Assembly: GCA_040881945.1 (NCBI GenBank)
Contig: JBBECF010000124.1
Span: 1 to 20,747, forward strand
From: JBBECF01 sp040881945
Lineage (GTDB): Bacteria > Pseudomonadota > Alphaproteobacteria > Dongiales > Dongiaceae
Direction: 5' to 3'
Length of the DNA stretch: 20,747 nt
A program made the translations under genes and the position numbers. Under the pieces are notes generated by a model. The model saw only the letters and a list, made by a program, of their open reading frames with translations. It had not been told where the DNA came from and did not search any database. This document shows positions 1-6,130 of the stretch, piece after piece; positions within the stretch are counted from its first letter, which is position 1, and each line of letters starts with the position of its first letter.

Positions 1-1774
1 CGGGCTTGCGGCACCAGAAGCGGTACATCCAGCCGAGCGCCAGCGGATTCGCCTGCTCGAACGCCCACCAAGCGTCGAGGTCGTCGAGCCTTGTCGCGTC
101 GCCGAAGCGGGCGCGCGTCTCGGCCGACAATCGGAAGCCGTGGAAGGCCAGGCCGAGATCGCGCAGCCAGTCGCGGATGACGGGCAGCGTCAGGTCGCGC
201 TCCTGGGCATGGAACAGGAAGTCGCGGCATTCGCTCGTCGTGAAGAAATCGCGGCAGGCGAGGATGCGCTCGCGGCCCGCCACCGGCAGCCCGTCGATCA
301 GCCGCGCGCGGAACGCCCGCACCTCGTCGGCCGAGGCCCCCAGGCCGAGCGCGGCGATCGCGGCGCGGGCGGCGGCGACCGGTTCGCGACCGAGCCGCCG
401 ATAGAGGCCGATCGACATGAACCCGCCCGGTTTCAGCAGCCCGGCCAGCACGCGCCAGCCGGCCAGCGGATCGGCGAGGTGGTGCAGGACGCCGGTGCAT
501 TCTATGGCGTCGAAGCGCCGGTCGAGCGATCCGAGTCCGAGGATATCGGCCTGCGCGAACTCGACATTGTCGATGCCATAACGGCGCGCCATGCGCAGGC
601 CGTAGGCGAGCGACGCGCGGCTGAGATCGATCGCCAGCACGCGCGCCCGGGCGCCGTAGCCGAGGGCGGCGTAGAGCGCGTCCTTGCCCGTGCCGCAGCC
701 GGCGACCAGCACGTCGCAGTCGCGGTCGCGCAGCAGCGCCGCCGGGTGGCCGGCGACGACGCCGGTCGGCCCCGATCCCGCCCGGCGCCGGTTGATGCCG
801 AGCAAGCGCGGATAGGGGTTTTCCTCGTACTGCGCCGCGACGCGGGCCGAGGCGCCGCCGGCCGGCGCCGTGAGGACGGGGATGGTCTCGGCCAGCGCCC
901 GCTCCTCGGCGCGGCACCCCACCGTCGCCTCGATCACGGCGCGAAGCGGCGCCGGCACGGTGCCGGCACGGCCGAGCAACAAGTCCGCCGCCGGCAGCCG
1001 GTCGAGCGGCTCGTAGAGCGCATAGAGCAGGACCTCCTCGCCGAGCGGCGCGCCTTCGCGCACGGCCCGATCGACGGTCCCGGCCAATTCACCGACCCGC
1101 CGGCGTTCCGCGTCCGTGACCGCGAAGACGTATTCGTTGTTGGCGCATTGCAAGGCGAGCGCGGCAAGCAGGCGGCGCGGCTCGCCGGCGCGCAGGCGCC
1201 CGGCCGGCGTCTCGAGCAACAGCGCCTTGCGCAGCGCCGTCAACAGCCGCTCGATTTCGACGTCGAGGTTGACGCCCTTGGCCAGATATTCGAGGAACAG
1301 GCGATCGGACAGGGCCGCCCGGCCGTGGCGCGACAGCAGCCACGCCACCCCCGCCGCCGGTCCGTCGTCGCGCGCCGGCGCCAACGCCCGAGCGAGGGCG
1401 CCCTGCCGCTTCAGCACGGCAGCGGCCAGCGGCATGAACGAGGAATGATCGACGTCGGCGAGGGCGAAACAAGCGGCGAGCGTGGCCGGTCGCACCTCGA
1501 CCGTCAAATCGCCCTGGACCGACCGCAGGACCTGCGACAATGTCGCGGCGGTTTCATGGTTGGTCGGGTCGATTTGCAGGGCGCGCAGCAACTCCTGCAC
1601 CGCCCCCGCCGCGTCGCCGGCGGCGGCGAGCGCCACGCCCAACCCGTGCCGCGCCTCGCGGTTCCTGGGCGCCCGCGCGACCGCGTCGCGATACCGGTGC
1701 ACCGCGGCAAGCGGCGGCGGCCGGCCCGGCGCCGCGCCGGCCTGGTTCATCAGGAAATCGCTGACCCGCGACAC
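1..1774 (-). CDS. TPR-containing class I SAM-dependent methyltransferase (C-terminus cut by window edge)
   Basis: An uninterrupted minus-strand frame runs from about 1774 to the left edge, so about 591 residues are visible and the C-terminus is missing. Residues about 20-85 look like one or two tetratricopeptide helix pairs (YRDAVARAPRNREARHGLGVALAAAGDAAGAVQELL is split here only for description). A long middle region follows with no fold I recognise. A Rossmann methyltransferase domain starts near residue 355: motif I VLVAGCGTGKD, then VLAIDLS, and a later GVLHHLADPL segment like type 11/12 methyltransferases. The substrate is unknown. Start: GTG at 1774 follows GAGAGGG with 9-nt spacing; ATG at 1750 is the alternative. 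The gene is divergent from the exonuclease gene. The family call is firm, the start is moderate, and the biological role is not inferable. Confidence 0.8.
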   Translation of the reverse strand, partial: MSRVSDFLMNQAGAAPGRPPPLAAVHRYRDAVARAPRNREARHGLGVALAAAGDAAGAVQELLRALQIDPTNHETAATLSQVLRSVQGDLTVEVRPATLAACFALADVDHSSFMPLAAAVLKRQGALARALAPARDDGPAAGVAWLLSRHGRAALSDRLFLEYLAKGVNLDVEIERLLTALRKALLLETPAGRLRAGEPRRLLAALALQCANNEYVFAVTDAERRRVGELAGTVDRAVREGAPLGEEVLLYALYEPLDRLPAADLLLGRAGTVPAPLRAVIEATVGCRAEERALAETIPVLTAPAGGASARVAAQYEENPYPRLLGINRRRAGSGPTGVVAGHPAALLRDRDCDVLVAGCGTGKDALYAALGYGARARVLAIDLSRASLAYGLRMARRYGIDNVEFAQADILGLGSLDRRFDAIECTGVLHHLADPLAGWRVLAGLLKPGGFMSIGLYRRLGREPVAAARAAIAALGLGASADEVRAFRARLIDGLPVAGRERILACRDFFTTSECRDFLFHAQERDLTLPVIRDWLRDLGLAFHGFRLSAETRARFGDATRLDDLDAWWAFEQANPLALGWMYRFWCRKP

Positions 1775-1893
1775 CTCGGTCCGCCCTCTCGAACCCCATT
1801 CCCGCACCGAAGATAACGATCGATGTCGGCTTTCGACATTGACCGTTATATCATGCGCCACATCGCACATATCGCGGGACGGGCGCGGGGACA

Positions 1894-2397
1894 ATGGCGA
1901 ACTTCGTGGCGATCGATTTCGAGACCGCCGATTACGGCGCCGACAGCGCCTGCGCGGTCGGGCTGGTGCGCGTCGAGGCCGGGCGCGTCGTCGCCGAGGC
2001 GAGCCGCCTGATCCGGCCGCCACGGCGGCGCATCGCCTTCACCCATATCCACGGGCTCGCCTGGGCCGACCTGCGCGACCAGCCGATTTTCGCCGAGGTC
2101 TGGCCGAGCCTCGCCGCCCTGATCGAGGGCGCGGACTGCTTCGCCGCCCACAATGCGGCCTTCGACCGGGCGGTGTTGCGCGCCTGCTGCGCCGCGGCGG
2201 GCCTGGCCGCGCCGCCCTTGCGCTTCCTCTGCACCGTGCGGCTCGCGCGCGCCGCCTGGGGCATAAGACCGACGCGGCTGCCGGACGTCTGCGCCCATCT
2301 CGGGATCGGCCTCAAGCACCACGACGCGGCGTCGGACGCCCGAGCCTGCGCCGAAATCGCCCTGGCGGCGGCAAAGGCCGGCTTCGCCGTCCCCTAG
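1894..2397 (+). CDS. DEDDh-family 3'-5' exonuclease (DnaQ/epsilon-like)
   Basis: A 167-residue single-domain protein with the full DEDDh catalytic set: D8 and E10 in AIDFETA (Exo I), D91 in HNAAFD (Exo II), and H143 plus D148 in HHDAASDA (Exo III, spacing H-x4-D). Such proteins remove nucleotides from 3' ends of DNA or RNA using two metal ions. The length fits a stand-alone exonuclease domain, not a polymerase subunit with a tau/alpha-binding tail. The ATG at 1894 is preceded only by GC-rich sequence with a weak GGGG. The stop codon TAG at 2395-2397 lies inside the terminal CTAG of the hairpin element at 2394-2514, so the present C-terminus may have been set by that element. It is divergent from the methyltransferase gene and its substrate is unknown. 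Confidence 0.88.
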   Translation: MANFVAIDFETADYGADSACAVGLVRVEAGRVVAEASRLIRPPRRRIAFTHIHGLAWADLRDQPIFAEVWPSLAALIEGADCFAAHNAAFDRAVLRACCAAAGLAAPPLRFLCTVRLARAAWGIRPTRLPDVCAHLGIGLKHHDAASDARACAEIALAAAKAGFAVP

Positions 2398-2514
2398 TGT
2401 CCTACCCCAGAAATTCGTTTCGAATTTCTGGGACAAGCAGGCCACTAGAATTAAACACTTAGTGGCCCGTTCACCCCGAAATTCGTGAAACGAATTTCGC
2501 GGACGGGACACTAG
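2394..2514 (-). repeat. CTAG-bounded composite hairpin element, full copy A
   Basis: A 121-bp element starts with CTAGTGTCC and ends with GGACACTAG, a perfect 9-bp terminal inverted repeat. Read on the minus strand it matches copy B (3312-3432) with only about five substitutions and two or three 1-nt indels. It contains two strong hairpins, one around CCCAGAAATTCG/CGAATTTCTGGG and one around GAAATTCGT/ACGAATTTC, separated by an AT-rich spacer with an internal CTAG-like junction. The first four bases overlap the exonuclease stop codon. The rpmE promoter begins 14 bp after its right end. It could be a MITE, a REP/BIME-like unit or a terminator-bearing repeat. Confidence 0.88.
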
Positions 2515-2527
2515 CCCCCGGCGGCCC

Positions 2528-2556
2528 TTGAATCCCGGCCGCCGCTTCGCTATAAC
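2528..2556 (+). promoter_or_regulatory. Sigma-70 promoter of rpmE
   Basis: TTGAAT (2528-2533), a 17-bp spacer, then TATAAC (2551-2556). Transcription would start near 2563, leaving a leader of about 20 nt with GGAG at 2572-2575 before the rpmE ATG. The promoter begins just downstream of repeat copy A, so the element did not disrupt it. This is a sequence match only. Confidence 0.65.
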
Positions 2557-2582
2557 CCGCCGTCCGACCGCGGAGCAGCGCC

Positions 2583-2807
2583 ATGAAAAAAGACATCCAC
2601 CCGAAATACCACGACATCACCGTGGTGATGACCGACGGCACCAGCTTCAATACCCGGTCGACCTGGGGCAAGCCGGGCGACACCCTGCGGCTCGACATCG
2701 ACCCGAAGTCGCACCCGGCCTGGACTGGCGTCCACCGTCTGCTCGACAGCGGCGGTCAGCTCGCCAAGTTCAGGAAGCGCTTCGGCGGCGTCGGTATGAA
2801 GGACTGA
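2583..2807 (+). CDS. rpmE: 50S ribosomal protein L31 (bL31)
   Basis: A 74-residue basic protein beginning MKKDIHPKYHDI, with the conserved RSTWGK, LDIDPKSHPAWTG and FRKRFGG blocks of bL31. bL31 bridges the large-subunit central protuberance and the small-subunit head. The sequence lacks the CxxC zinc-ligand cysteines, as is usual for the alphaproteobacterial form. The ATG at 2583 has GGAG 7 nt upstream, and a near-consensus promoter lies at 2528-2556. The gene converges on rcdA with only 10 bp between the stop codons and no obvious terminator between them, so the two transcripts may overlap. The pair is bracketed by inverted copies of the CTAG element. Confidence 0.97.
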   Translation: MKKDIHPKYHDITVVMTDGTSFNTRSTWGKPGDTLRLDIDPKSHPAWTGVHRLLDSGGQLAKFRKRFGGVGMKD

Positions 2808-2817
2808 GCGGCGGGCC

Positions 2818-3270
2818 TCAGTCGGCGCCGTCGCGTCGGTCCGCCCCGCCCTGGTCGCGGCGGGCGTGGCGTAGCGCGACCATCTCGTCGAGGCGCGCGA
2901 CCCGCGTATAAAGGCTGTGGCTGCGGTCAAGCAGGCGCTGCAGGCGCGGCGGCAGTTGCGACTGTCCCCAGGTGCCGCGCGTCGCGCAGATCGCATGGCC
3001 ACCGAGCCGATGTTCGGTGCGGGCGGCTTCGGCCGCGCCGATCTCGCCGTCATGCACGGCCTTCTGCACCAGCAGCCAGGCCATCATCTGCGTCAGCCGC
3101 GCCGTCAGCCGCATGCATTCGCAGCTCGCCGCCAGTTGCAGCCCCGGCCCGAGCTTGCCGGCGTCGGTCTGCTCGCGCTCGGCAAGGTAGTTGCGCGCCT
3201 CGACGAGCAGGGCGAAGGCCTCCTCGAAGGTCTTGTCGAAAAAGGTCACCGAAGACTCGGTCTCGCCCAC
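2818..3270 (-). CDS. rcdA: RcdA-like protein (DUF1465), adaptor for regulated CtrA degradation
   Basis: A 150-residue helical protein whose core (LAASCECMRLTARLTQMMAW followed by LLVQKAV) matches the DUF1465/RcdA family of alphaproteobacteria. In Caulobacter, RcdA works with CpdR and PopA to deliver substrates such as CtrA to ClpXP during the cell cycle; that this protein does the same is inference. The C-terminal 15 residues are charged and probably disordered, as expected for this family. The start taken is GTG at 3270, with GCGGGG about 9 nt upstream. An internal GTG giving MTFFDKTFEEAF is a plausible shorter start. Repeat copy B begins 41 bp upstream, and no clear promoter is seen between the element and the start. 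It is convergent with rpmE. Confidence 0.87.
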   Translation of the reverse strand: MGETESSVTFFDKTFEEAFALLVEARNYLAEREQTDAGKLGPGLQLAASCECMRLTARLTQMMAWLLVQKAVHDGEIGAAEAARTEHRLGGHAICATRGTWGQSQLPPRLQRLLDRSHSLYTRVARLDEMVALRHARRDQGGADRRDGAD

Positions 3271-3311
3271 GCCGGTCGGCCCCGCTGCTTGGTCCGCGCA
3301 CTCCGCGGAAC

Positions 3312-3432
3312 CTAGTGTCCCGTCCCGAAATTCGTTTCACGAATTTCGGGGTGAACGGGCCACTACGCATTTGATTCTAGTGGCCTGCTTATCCCAGAAA
3401 TTCGAAAACGAATTTCTGGGGTAGGACACTAG
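3312..3432 (+). repeat. CTAG-bounded composite hairpin element, full copy B
   Basis: A 121-bp element with perfect 9-bp ends CTAGTGTCC...GGACACTAG. Hairpin 1 is CCCGAAATTCGT-TTC-ACGAATTTCGGG (12-bp stem). Hairpin 2 is CCCAGAAATTCG-AAAA-CGAATTTCTGGG (12-bp stem). Each hairpin sits between half-unit ends (CTAGTGTCC...GGCCACTA and CTAGTGGCC...GGACACTAG) joined by an 11-nt AT-rich spacer. It is inverted relative to copy A. It lies between the divergent rcdA and hsp20 genes, 41 bp from the rcdA start and 86 bp before the hsp20 promoter. Confidence 0.9.
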
Positions 3433-3518
3433 GAACATAGCCTTAAGAAATCCTTTGGCGGGGCAGCCGCGGCGCCGGAAACCCAAGTTTTTGGCCCTCC
3501 CGGCGGCTTGCCGCCCCA

Positions 3519-3547
3519 CTTGACGAGCCGCCGGGCCCTCCCCATCT
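3519..3547 (+). promoter_or_regulatory. Sigma-32 (RpoH) heat-shock promoter of hsp20
   Basis: CTTGACG (3519-3525), 14 bp, then CCCCATCT (3540-3547). This closely matches the sigma-32 consensus CTTGAAA-N(11-16)-CCCCATnT. Transcription would start near 3554, giving a leader of about 104 nt before hsp20, the usual size for a ROSE leader. A perfect 10-bp inverted repeat (3499-3508 and 3526-3535) frames the -35 box. Confidence 0.78.
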
Positions 3548-3553
3548 CGGGGC

Positions 3554-3657
3554 TGCGGCCGGATGCCTCGGGGAGGGTCCGGCCGGGCTTGAGGCGGCGG
3601 CGTGATCCGATCCGGGTATGCCGCCAGAACCCCATGTTGCTCAGAGGAGGATATGGC
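3554..3657 (+). promoter_or_regulatory. ROSE-like RNA thermometer in the hsp20 leader
   Basis: Three successive hairpins can be drawn. Hairpin I pairs GGCCGGA (3557-3563) with TCCGGCC (3578-3584). Hairpin II pairs GGCGG (3593-3597) with CCGCC (3621-3625). Hairpin III pairs CCATGTT-G-CTC (3632-3642) with GAGGATATGG (3647-3656). Hairpin III carries the ROSE hallmark TTGCT opposite the Shine-Dalgarno AGGAGG: U3637-A3651, U3638-G3650, G3639 unpaired or facing G, C3640-G3649, U3641-A3648, C3642-G3647. In known ROSE elements this weak G-containing stretch melts on heating and frees the ribosome site. Its position directly before a small heat-shock gene supports the call. Confidence 0.8.
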
Positions 3658-4122
3658 ATGCGTACTCTTGACTTCAGCCCCCTGTTCCGCTCCACGGTCG
3701 GTTTCGACCGGATGACCCGCCTGCTCGACGCGGCGACGCGGTTCGACGACGGGGCGCTCTCCTATCCACCCTATAACATCGAGAAGACCGGCGAGGACAC
3801 CTACCGCATCACCATGGCGGTGGCCGGGTTCGGCGAGGACGATCTCGAGATCACCGCGCAGGAGAACTCGCTCGTGATTTCCGGCAAGGTCGAACAGCCG
3901 GCCGACGCCGCGAAGCTGCTCCATCGCGGCATCGCCGGGCGCGCGTTCGAGCGGCGCTTCGAACTCGCGGAGCACATCCGGGTCGCCGGCGCCAGCCTAG
4001 TCAACGGGCTGCTGCACGTCGATCTGGTGCGCGAGGTTCCCGAGGCGATGAAGCCGCGGACCGTCAAGATCGAGCGCAAGCCCACGACCGGGACGCCGAC
4101 ACTCGACAGCAAGGCGGCCTAA
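3658..4122 (+). CDS. Small heat-shock protein, Hsp20/alpha-crystallin family (IbpA-like)
   Basis: A 154-residue protein beginning MRTLDFSPLFRSTVGFDRM, the typical N-terminal arm of IbpA-like bacterial sHsps. The alpha-crystallin domain covers about residues 36-135 (YPPYNIEKTGEDTYRI, then AVAGFGEDDLEI, and the NGLLHVDLVREVPE strand). A C-terminal V-K-I tripeptide at RTVKIE matches the I/V-x-I/V anchor. These proteins form large oligomers that hold unfolding proteins for DnaK/ClpB refolding in the cytoplasm. ATG 3658 has a strong AGAGGAGG at 3643-3650. An ATG at 3653 is out of frame. Regulation appears double: sigma-32 transcription and ROSE translation control. The gene is monocistronic and transcribed away from rcdA. 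Confidence 0.95.
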   Translation: MRTLDFSPLFRSTVGFDRMTRLLDAATRFDDGALSYPPYNIEKTGEDTYRITMAVAGFGEDDLEITAQENSLVISGKVEQPADAAKLLHRGIAGRAFERRFELAEHIRVAGASLVNGLLHVDLVREVPEAMKPRTVKIERKPTTGTPTLDSKAA

Positions 4123-4143
4123 CCGTTCGTTATCGCCGAACGG
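4123..4143 (+). terminator. Hairpin after hsp20, weak terminator candidate
   Basis: CCGTTCG (4123-4129) pairs with CGAACGG (4137-4143), directly after the hsp20 stop codon. A GC- and C-rich stretch follows instead of a T-tract, so intrinsic termination would be weak. The rest of the gap to 4380 holds no gene that I can support. Confidence 0.35.
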
Positions 4144-4303
4144 CGCGGGCGGGCGAGGCGGCCCCCCCCGCCGCGCCCCCCCGGCACGTCGCCGAAATGC
4201 CGCCGATACCTCATCGAACCCGCTCGATCTTGGCCTCGACGCCGGTTCAGGGCCTCGCGGCCGGCACCGGCGCCTCCGAATGCTTGCCGGCCGGCTCGCC
4301 GGG

Positions 4304-4318
4304 TGGCACTATCGCCGC
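4304..4318 (+). promoter_or_regulatory. Possible sigma-54 type -24/-12 promoter of the dehydrogenase gene
   Basis: TGGCAC (4304-4309), then GC at 4317-4318, has the invariant GG and GC dinucleotides at sigma-54 spacing, but the TT before GC is CC. Transcription would start near 4330. A weak sigma-70 reading (TTGCCG, 17 bp, CACTAT) overlaps it. No activator gene is nearby, so this is tentative. Confidence 0.25.
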
Positions 4319-4380
4319 TGCCGGACAGTCATCTGGGGGATGTCGGCATGGGCAAAAAAGTCACAGTGGAGGAGGCAGCG

Positions 4381-5634
4381 ATGAAAGCCATCAAGATTGC
4401 GGCGGCCGTCGCCGCGGTCACGCTTGCGGCGCACGCAACGGCAAACGCACAGACCAACCTGGAAAAGCTCGGACAGATGAAGACGACGGGCGTGATGGAT
4501 TTCGCCTTCGTCGAGCAGGGCGGCGACAAGGCCGCGGCGCTACGCCGGAATCTCGAACGGGTCAAACTGCCGTCCGGGTTCAAGATCGATCTCTACGCGA
4601 TTGTGCCCGATGCGCGCCATATGGCGCTCGGGCCACAGGGTGTCGTGCTGTTTGTCGGCACGCGCAAGACCGACGCATGGGCCGTCACCGACCGTGACAA
4701 GGACCGCGTCGCCGACGAGGTCAAGCGGTTCGCGCCCTCGATCGACCTGGTCATTCCGAACGGCCCATGCTTCACGCCGGACGGCTTTCTCTACATCGTC
4801 GAGCAGAATCGGGTGCTGATGTACCCGGCGGCCGAGTTCTTCTATGAAAGCCCGGACGTGGTGGCCATTCCGATCGTCCCGCAAGGCCAGCTGATTCCGG
4901 TCGACGAGGAGAGCTACAACCATACCGCGCGCGTATGCCGGATCGGCGCGGACAACAAGCTCTACATCGCGCTCGGTCAGCCACACAACGTCTCGCCGCC
5001 GGCGAAGGTCGCGATGTACCAGCAATTGGGGATCGGCGGCATCATTCGGATGAACCGGGACGGGTCGGACCGGGAGGTCTACGCGACCGGCGTGCGCAAC
5101 TCCGTCGGCATGGATTTCAACCCGGCCGATGGCTCGCTGTGGTTCACGGACAACCAGGTGGACGGCATGGGCGACCTGATCCCGCCCGGCGAACTGAACA
5201 GGGTGCCGGAGATGGGCCGCAATTTCGGTCATCCGTGGTTTGGCGGCGGGTCCGTCCGGACCAATGAGTACAAGGACGAGACGCCGCCTGACGGCATCGT
5301 CCCCCCGCAGGTCGAGATGGACGCCCACGGGGCCGATCTCGGCATGACGTTCTACACGGGCAAGATGTTTCCGGCGAAATATCGCGGCGGCATTTTTGAC
5401 GCCCAGCACGGCTCCTGGAACCGTACCGATCCGATCGGCGCCCGCGTGATGTTCACCACGCTCGATGCGGACGGCAATGCGGCCGGCACCGAGGTCTTCG
5501 CCGAGGGTTGGCTTGACAAGGCGACCGGCGAATATCTCGGCCGGCCCGTCGATGTGCTGCAAATGAAGGACGGCTCGCTGCTCGTCTCCGACGATCTGGC
5601 GGGTGCCATCTATCGCATCTCATACGGCGGTTAA
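4381..5634 (+). CDS. Secreted PQQ-type sugar/sorbosone dehydrogenase (beta-propeller)
   Basis: A 417-residue protein with a Sec signal peptide (MKAIKIAAAVAAVTLAAHATANAQ), so it acts in the periplasm. The mature part matches the soluble glucose/L-sorbosone dehydrogenase six-bladed propeller: LPSGFKIDLYA, ARHMALGPQGVVLFVG, VTDRDKDRVADEV, YATGVRNSVGMDFNP, LWFTDNQVDGMGD, PPGELNRV, FYTGKMFPAKYRGGIFDAQH. These enzymes oxidise sugars or aldehydes using PQQ and pass electrons to a cytochrome; the substrate here is unknown. The start was chosen at ATG 4381 because GGAGGAGG lies at 4368-4375. Upstream in-frame ATGs would mask the signal peptide. A small cytochrome c gene follows, a likely electron acceptor, though a terminator separates them. 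Confidence 0.85.
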   Translation: MKAIKIAAAVAAVTLAAHATANAQTNLEKLGQMKTTGVMDFAFVEQGGDKAAALRRNLERVKLPSGFKIDLYAIVPDARHMALGPQGVVLFVGTRKTDAWAVTDRDKDRVADEVKRFAPSIDLVIPNGPCFTPDGFLYIVEQNRVLMYPAAEFFYESPDVVAIPIVPQGQLIPVDEESYNHTARVCRIGADNKLYIALGQPHNVSPPAKVAMYQQLGIGGIIRMNRDGSDREVYATGVRNSVGMDFNPADGSLWFTDNQVDGMGDLIPPGELNRVPEMGRNFGHPWFGGGSVRTNEYKDETPPDGIVPPQVEMDAHGADLGMTFYTGKMFPAKYRGGIFDAQHGSWNRTDPIGARVMFTTLDADGNAAGTEVFAEGWLDKATGEYLGRPVDVLQMKDGSLLVSDDLAGAIYRISYGG

Positions 5635-5658
5635 GGGCGTTACCGTCGGCAAGACCGG

Positions 5659-5690
5659 CAGCCGGGACATGTATGTCCCGGCTGTTTCTT
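5659..5690 (+). terminator. Strong intrinsic terminator after the dehydrogenase gene
   Basis: A perfect 12-bp stem CAGCCGGGACAT/ATGTCCCGGCTG (5659-5670 with 5673-5684) has a GT at its tip and is followed by TTTCTT. It lies 25 bp after the dehydrogenase stop codon and before the cytochrome c gene, so cytochrome expression depends on read-through or its own promoter. Confidence 0.8.
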
Positions 5691-5724
5691 GTCGGCATTC
5701 GCAAATACCGGGAATGGCATGCCT

Positions 5725-6054
5725 ATGAAACGACTGGCGATGGCTTTCGCGGCCGTCTGCGCGGCCACGCTCGGCCTGTCCTCCGCTCTTGCCGCCGATC
5801 CCGCCGCCGGACGCACGAAGGCGGCCATGTGCCAGGTCTGCCACGGCATTGACGGGGTTGCGAAAATTCCGATCGCACCGCACATCGCCGGCGAAAGTGC
5901 GATCTATCTGCAGACCCAGCTCAAGGCGTTTCGCTCCGGCAAGCGCGTGCATGAAATGATGTCGGTGATCGCCAAACAGCTATCCGACGATGACATCGCC
6001 AACCTCGCGGCCTGGTACTCGTCGATCAAGTTCACGGTGGAGGTCCCGGAATAG
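5725..6054 (+). CDS. Small secreted class I cytochrome c
   Basis: A 109-residue protein with a Sec signal peptide (MKRLAMAFAAVCAATLGLSSALA, cut before ADPAAG). It has one haem c site, C36-Q-V-C39-H40, and a distal Met candidate at M78 or M79 (HEMMSVIAKQLSDDDIANLAAWYSS). The LSDDDIANLAAWY ending is typical of cytochrome c4/c5-like single-domain proteins that shuttle electrons in the periplasm. It probably serves the PQQ-type dehydrogenase upstream, an inference from adjacency. Start ATG 5725 gives a clean signal peptide; ATG 5719 (adds MP) is nearly as good because the GGGAA at 5710-5714 is weak. The gene converges on rutR, with the half-copy CTAG element filling the gap 7 bp after the stop. 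Confidence 0.9.
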   Translation: MKRLAMAFAAVCAATLGLSSALAADPAAGRTKAAMCQVCHGIDGVAKIPIAPHIAGESAIYLQTQLKAFRSGKRVHEMMSVIAKQLSDDDIANLAAWYSSIKFTVEVPE

Positions 6055-6060
6055 GCTCGC

Positions 6061-6130
6061 CTAGTGTCCCGTCCCCGAAATTCGTTTCACGAATTTCGGG
6101 GTGAACGGGCCACTAAGTATTTGAATCTAG
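6061..6130 (+). repeat. CTAG-bounded hairpin element, half copy C
   Basis: 70 bp matching the first half of copy B: CTAGTGTCC, hairpin CCCCGAAATTCGT-TTC-ACGAATTTCGGGG, GGGCCACTA, an AT-rich spacer, then CTAG at 6127-6130, where the second half-unit would begin but does not. It overlaps the 3' end of rutR: its bases supply the last five codons (L-D-S-N-T) and the stop at 6113-6115. Lying between convergent genes, the hairpin could serve as a two-way terminator. Confidence 0.88.

Noticed and set aside
140..1816. Long plus-strand open frame over the methyltransferase gene
   Set aside because: Arg/Gln/Ala-rich shadow of the minus-strand gene; the opposite frame carries clear TPR and SAM-binding motifs.
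1846..2511. Minus-strand frame through repeat copy A and the exonuclease gene
   Set aside because: Its N-terminus is translated repeat sequence and the rest is antisense to conserved DEDDh motifs.
4303..4380. N-terminal extension of the PQQ-type dehydrogenase
   Set aside because: It would bury the signal peptide; GGAGGAGG directly before ATG 4381 decides the start.
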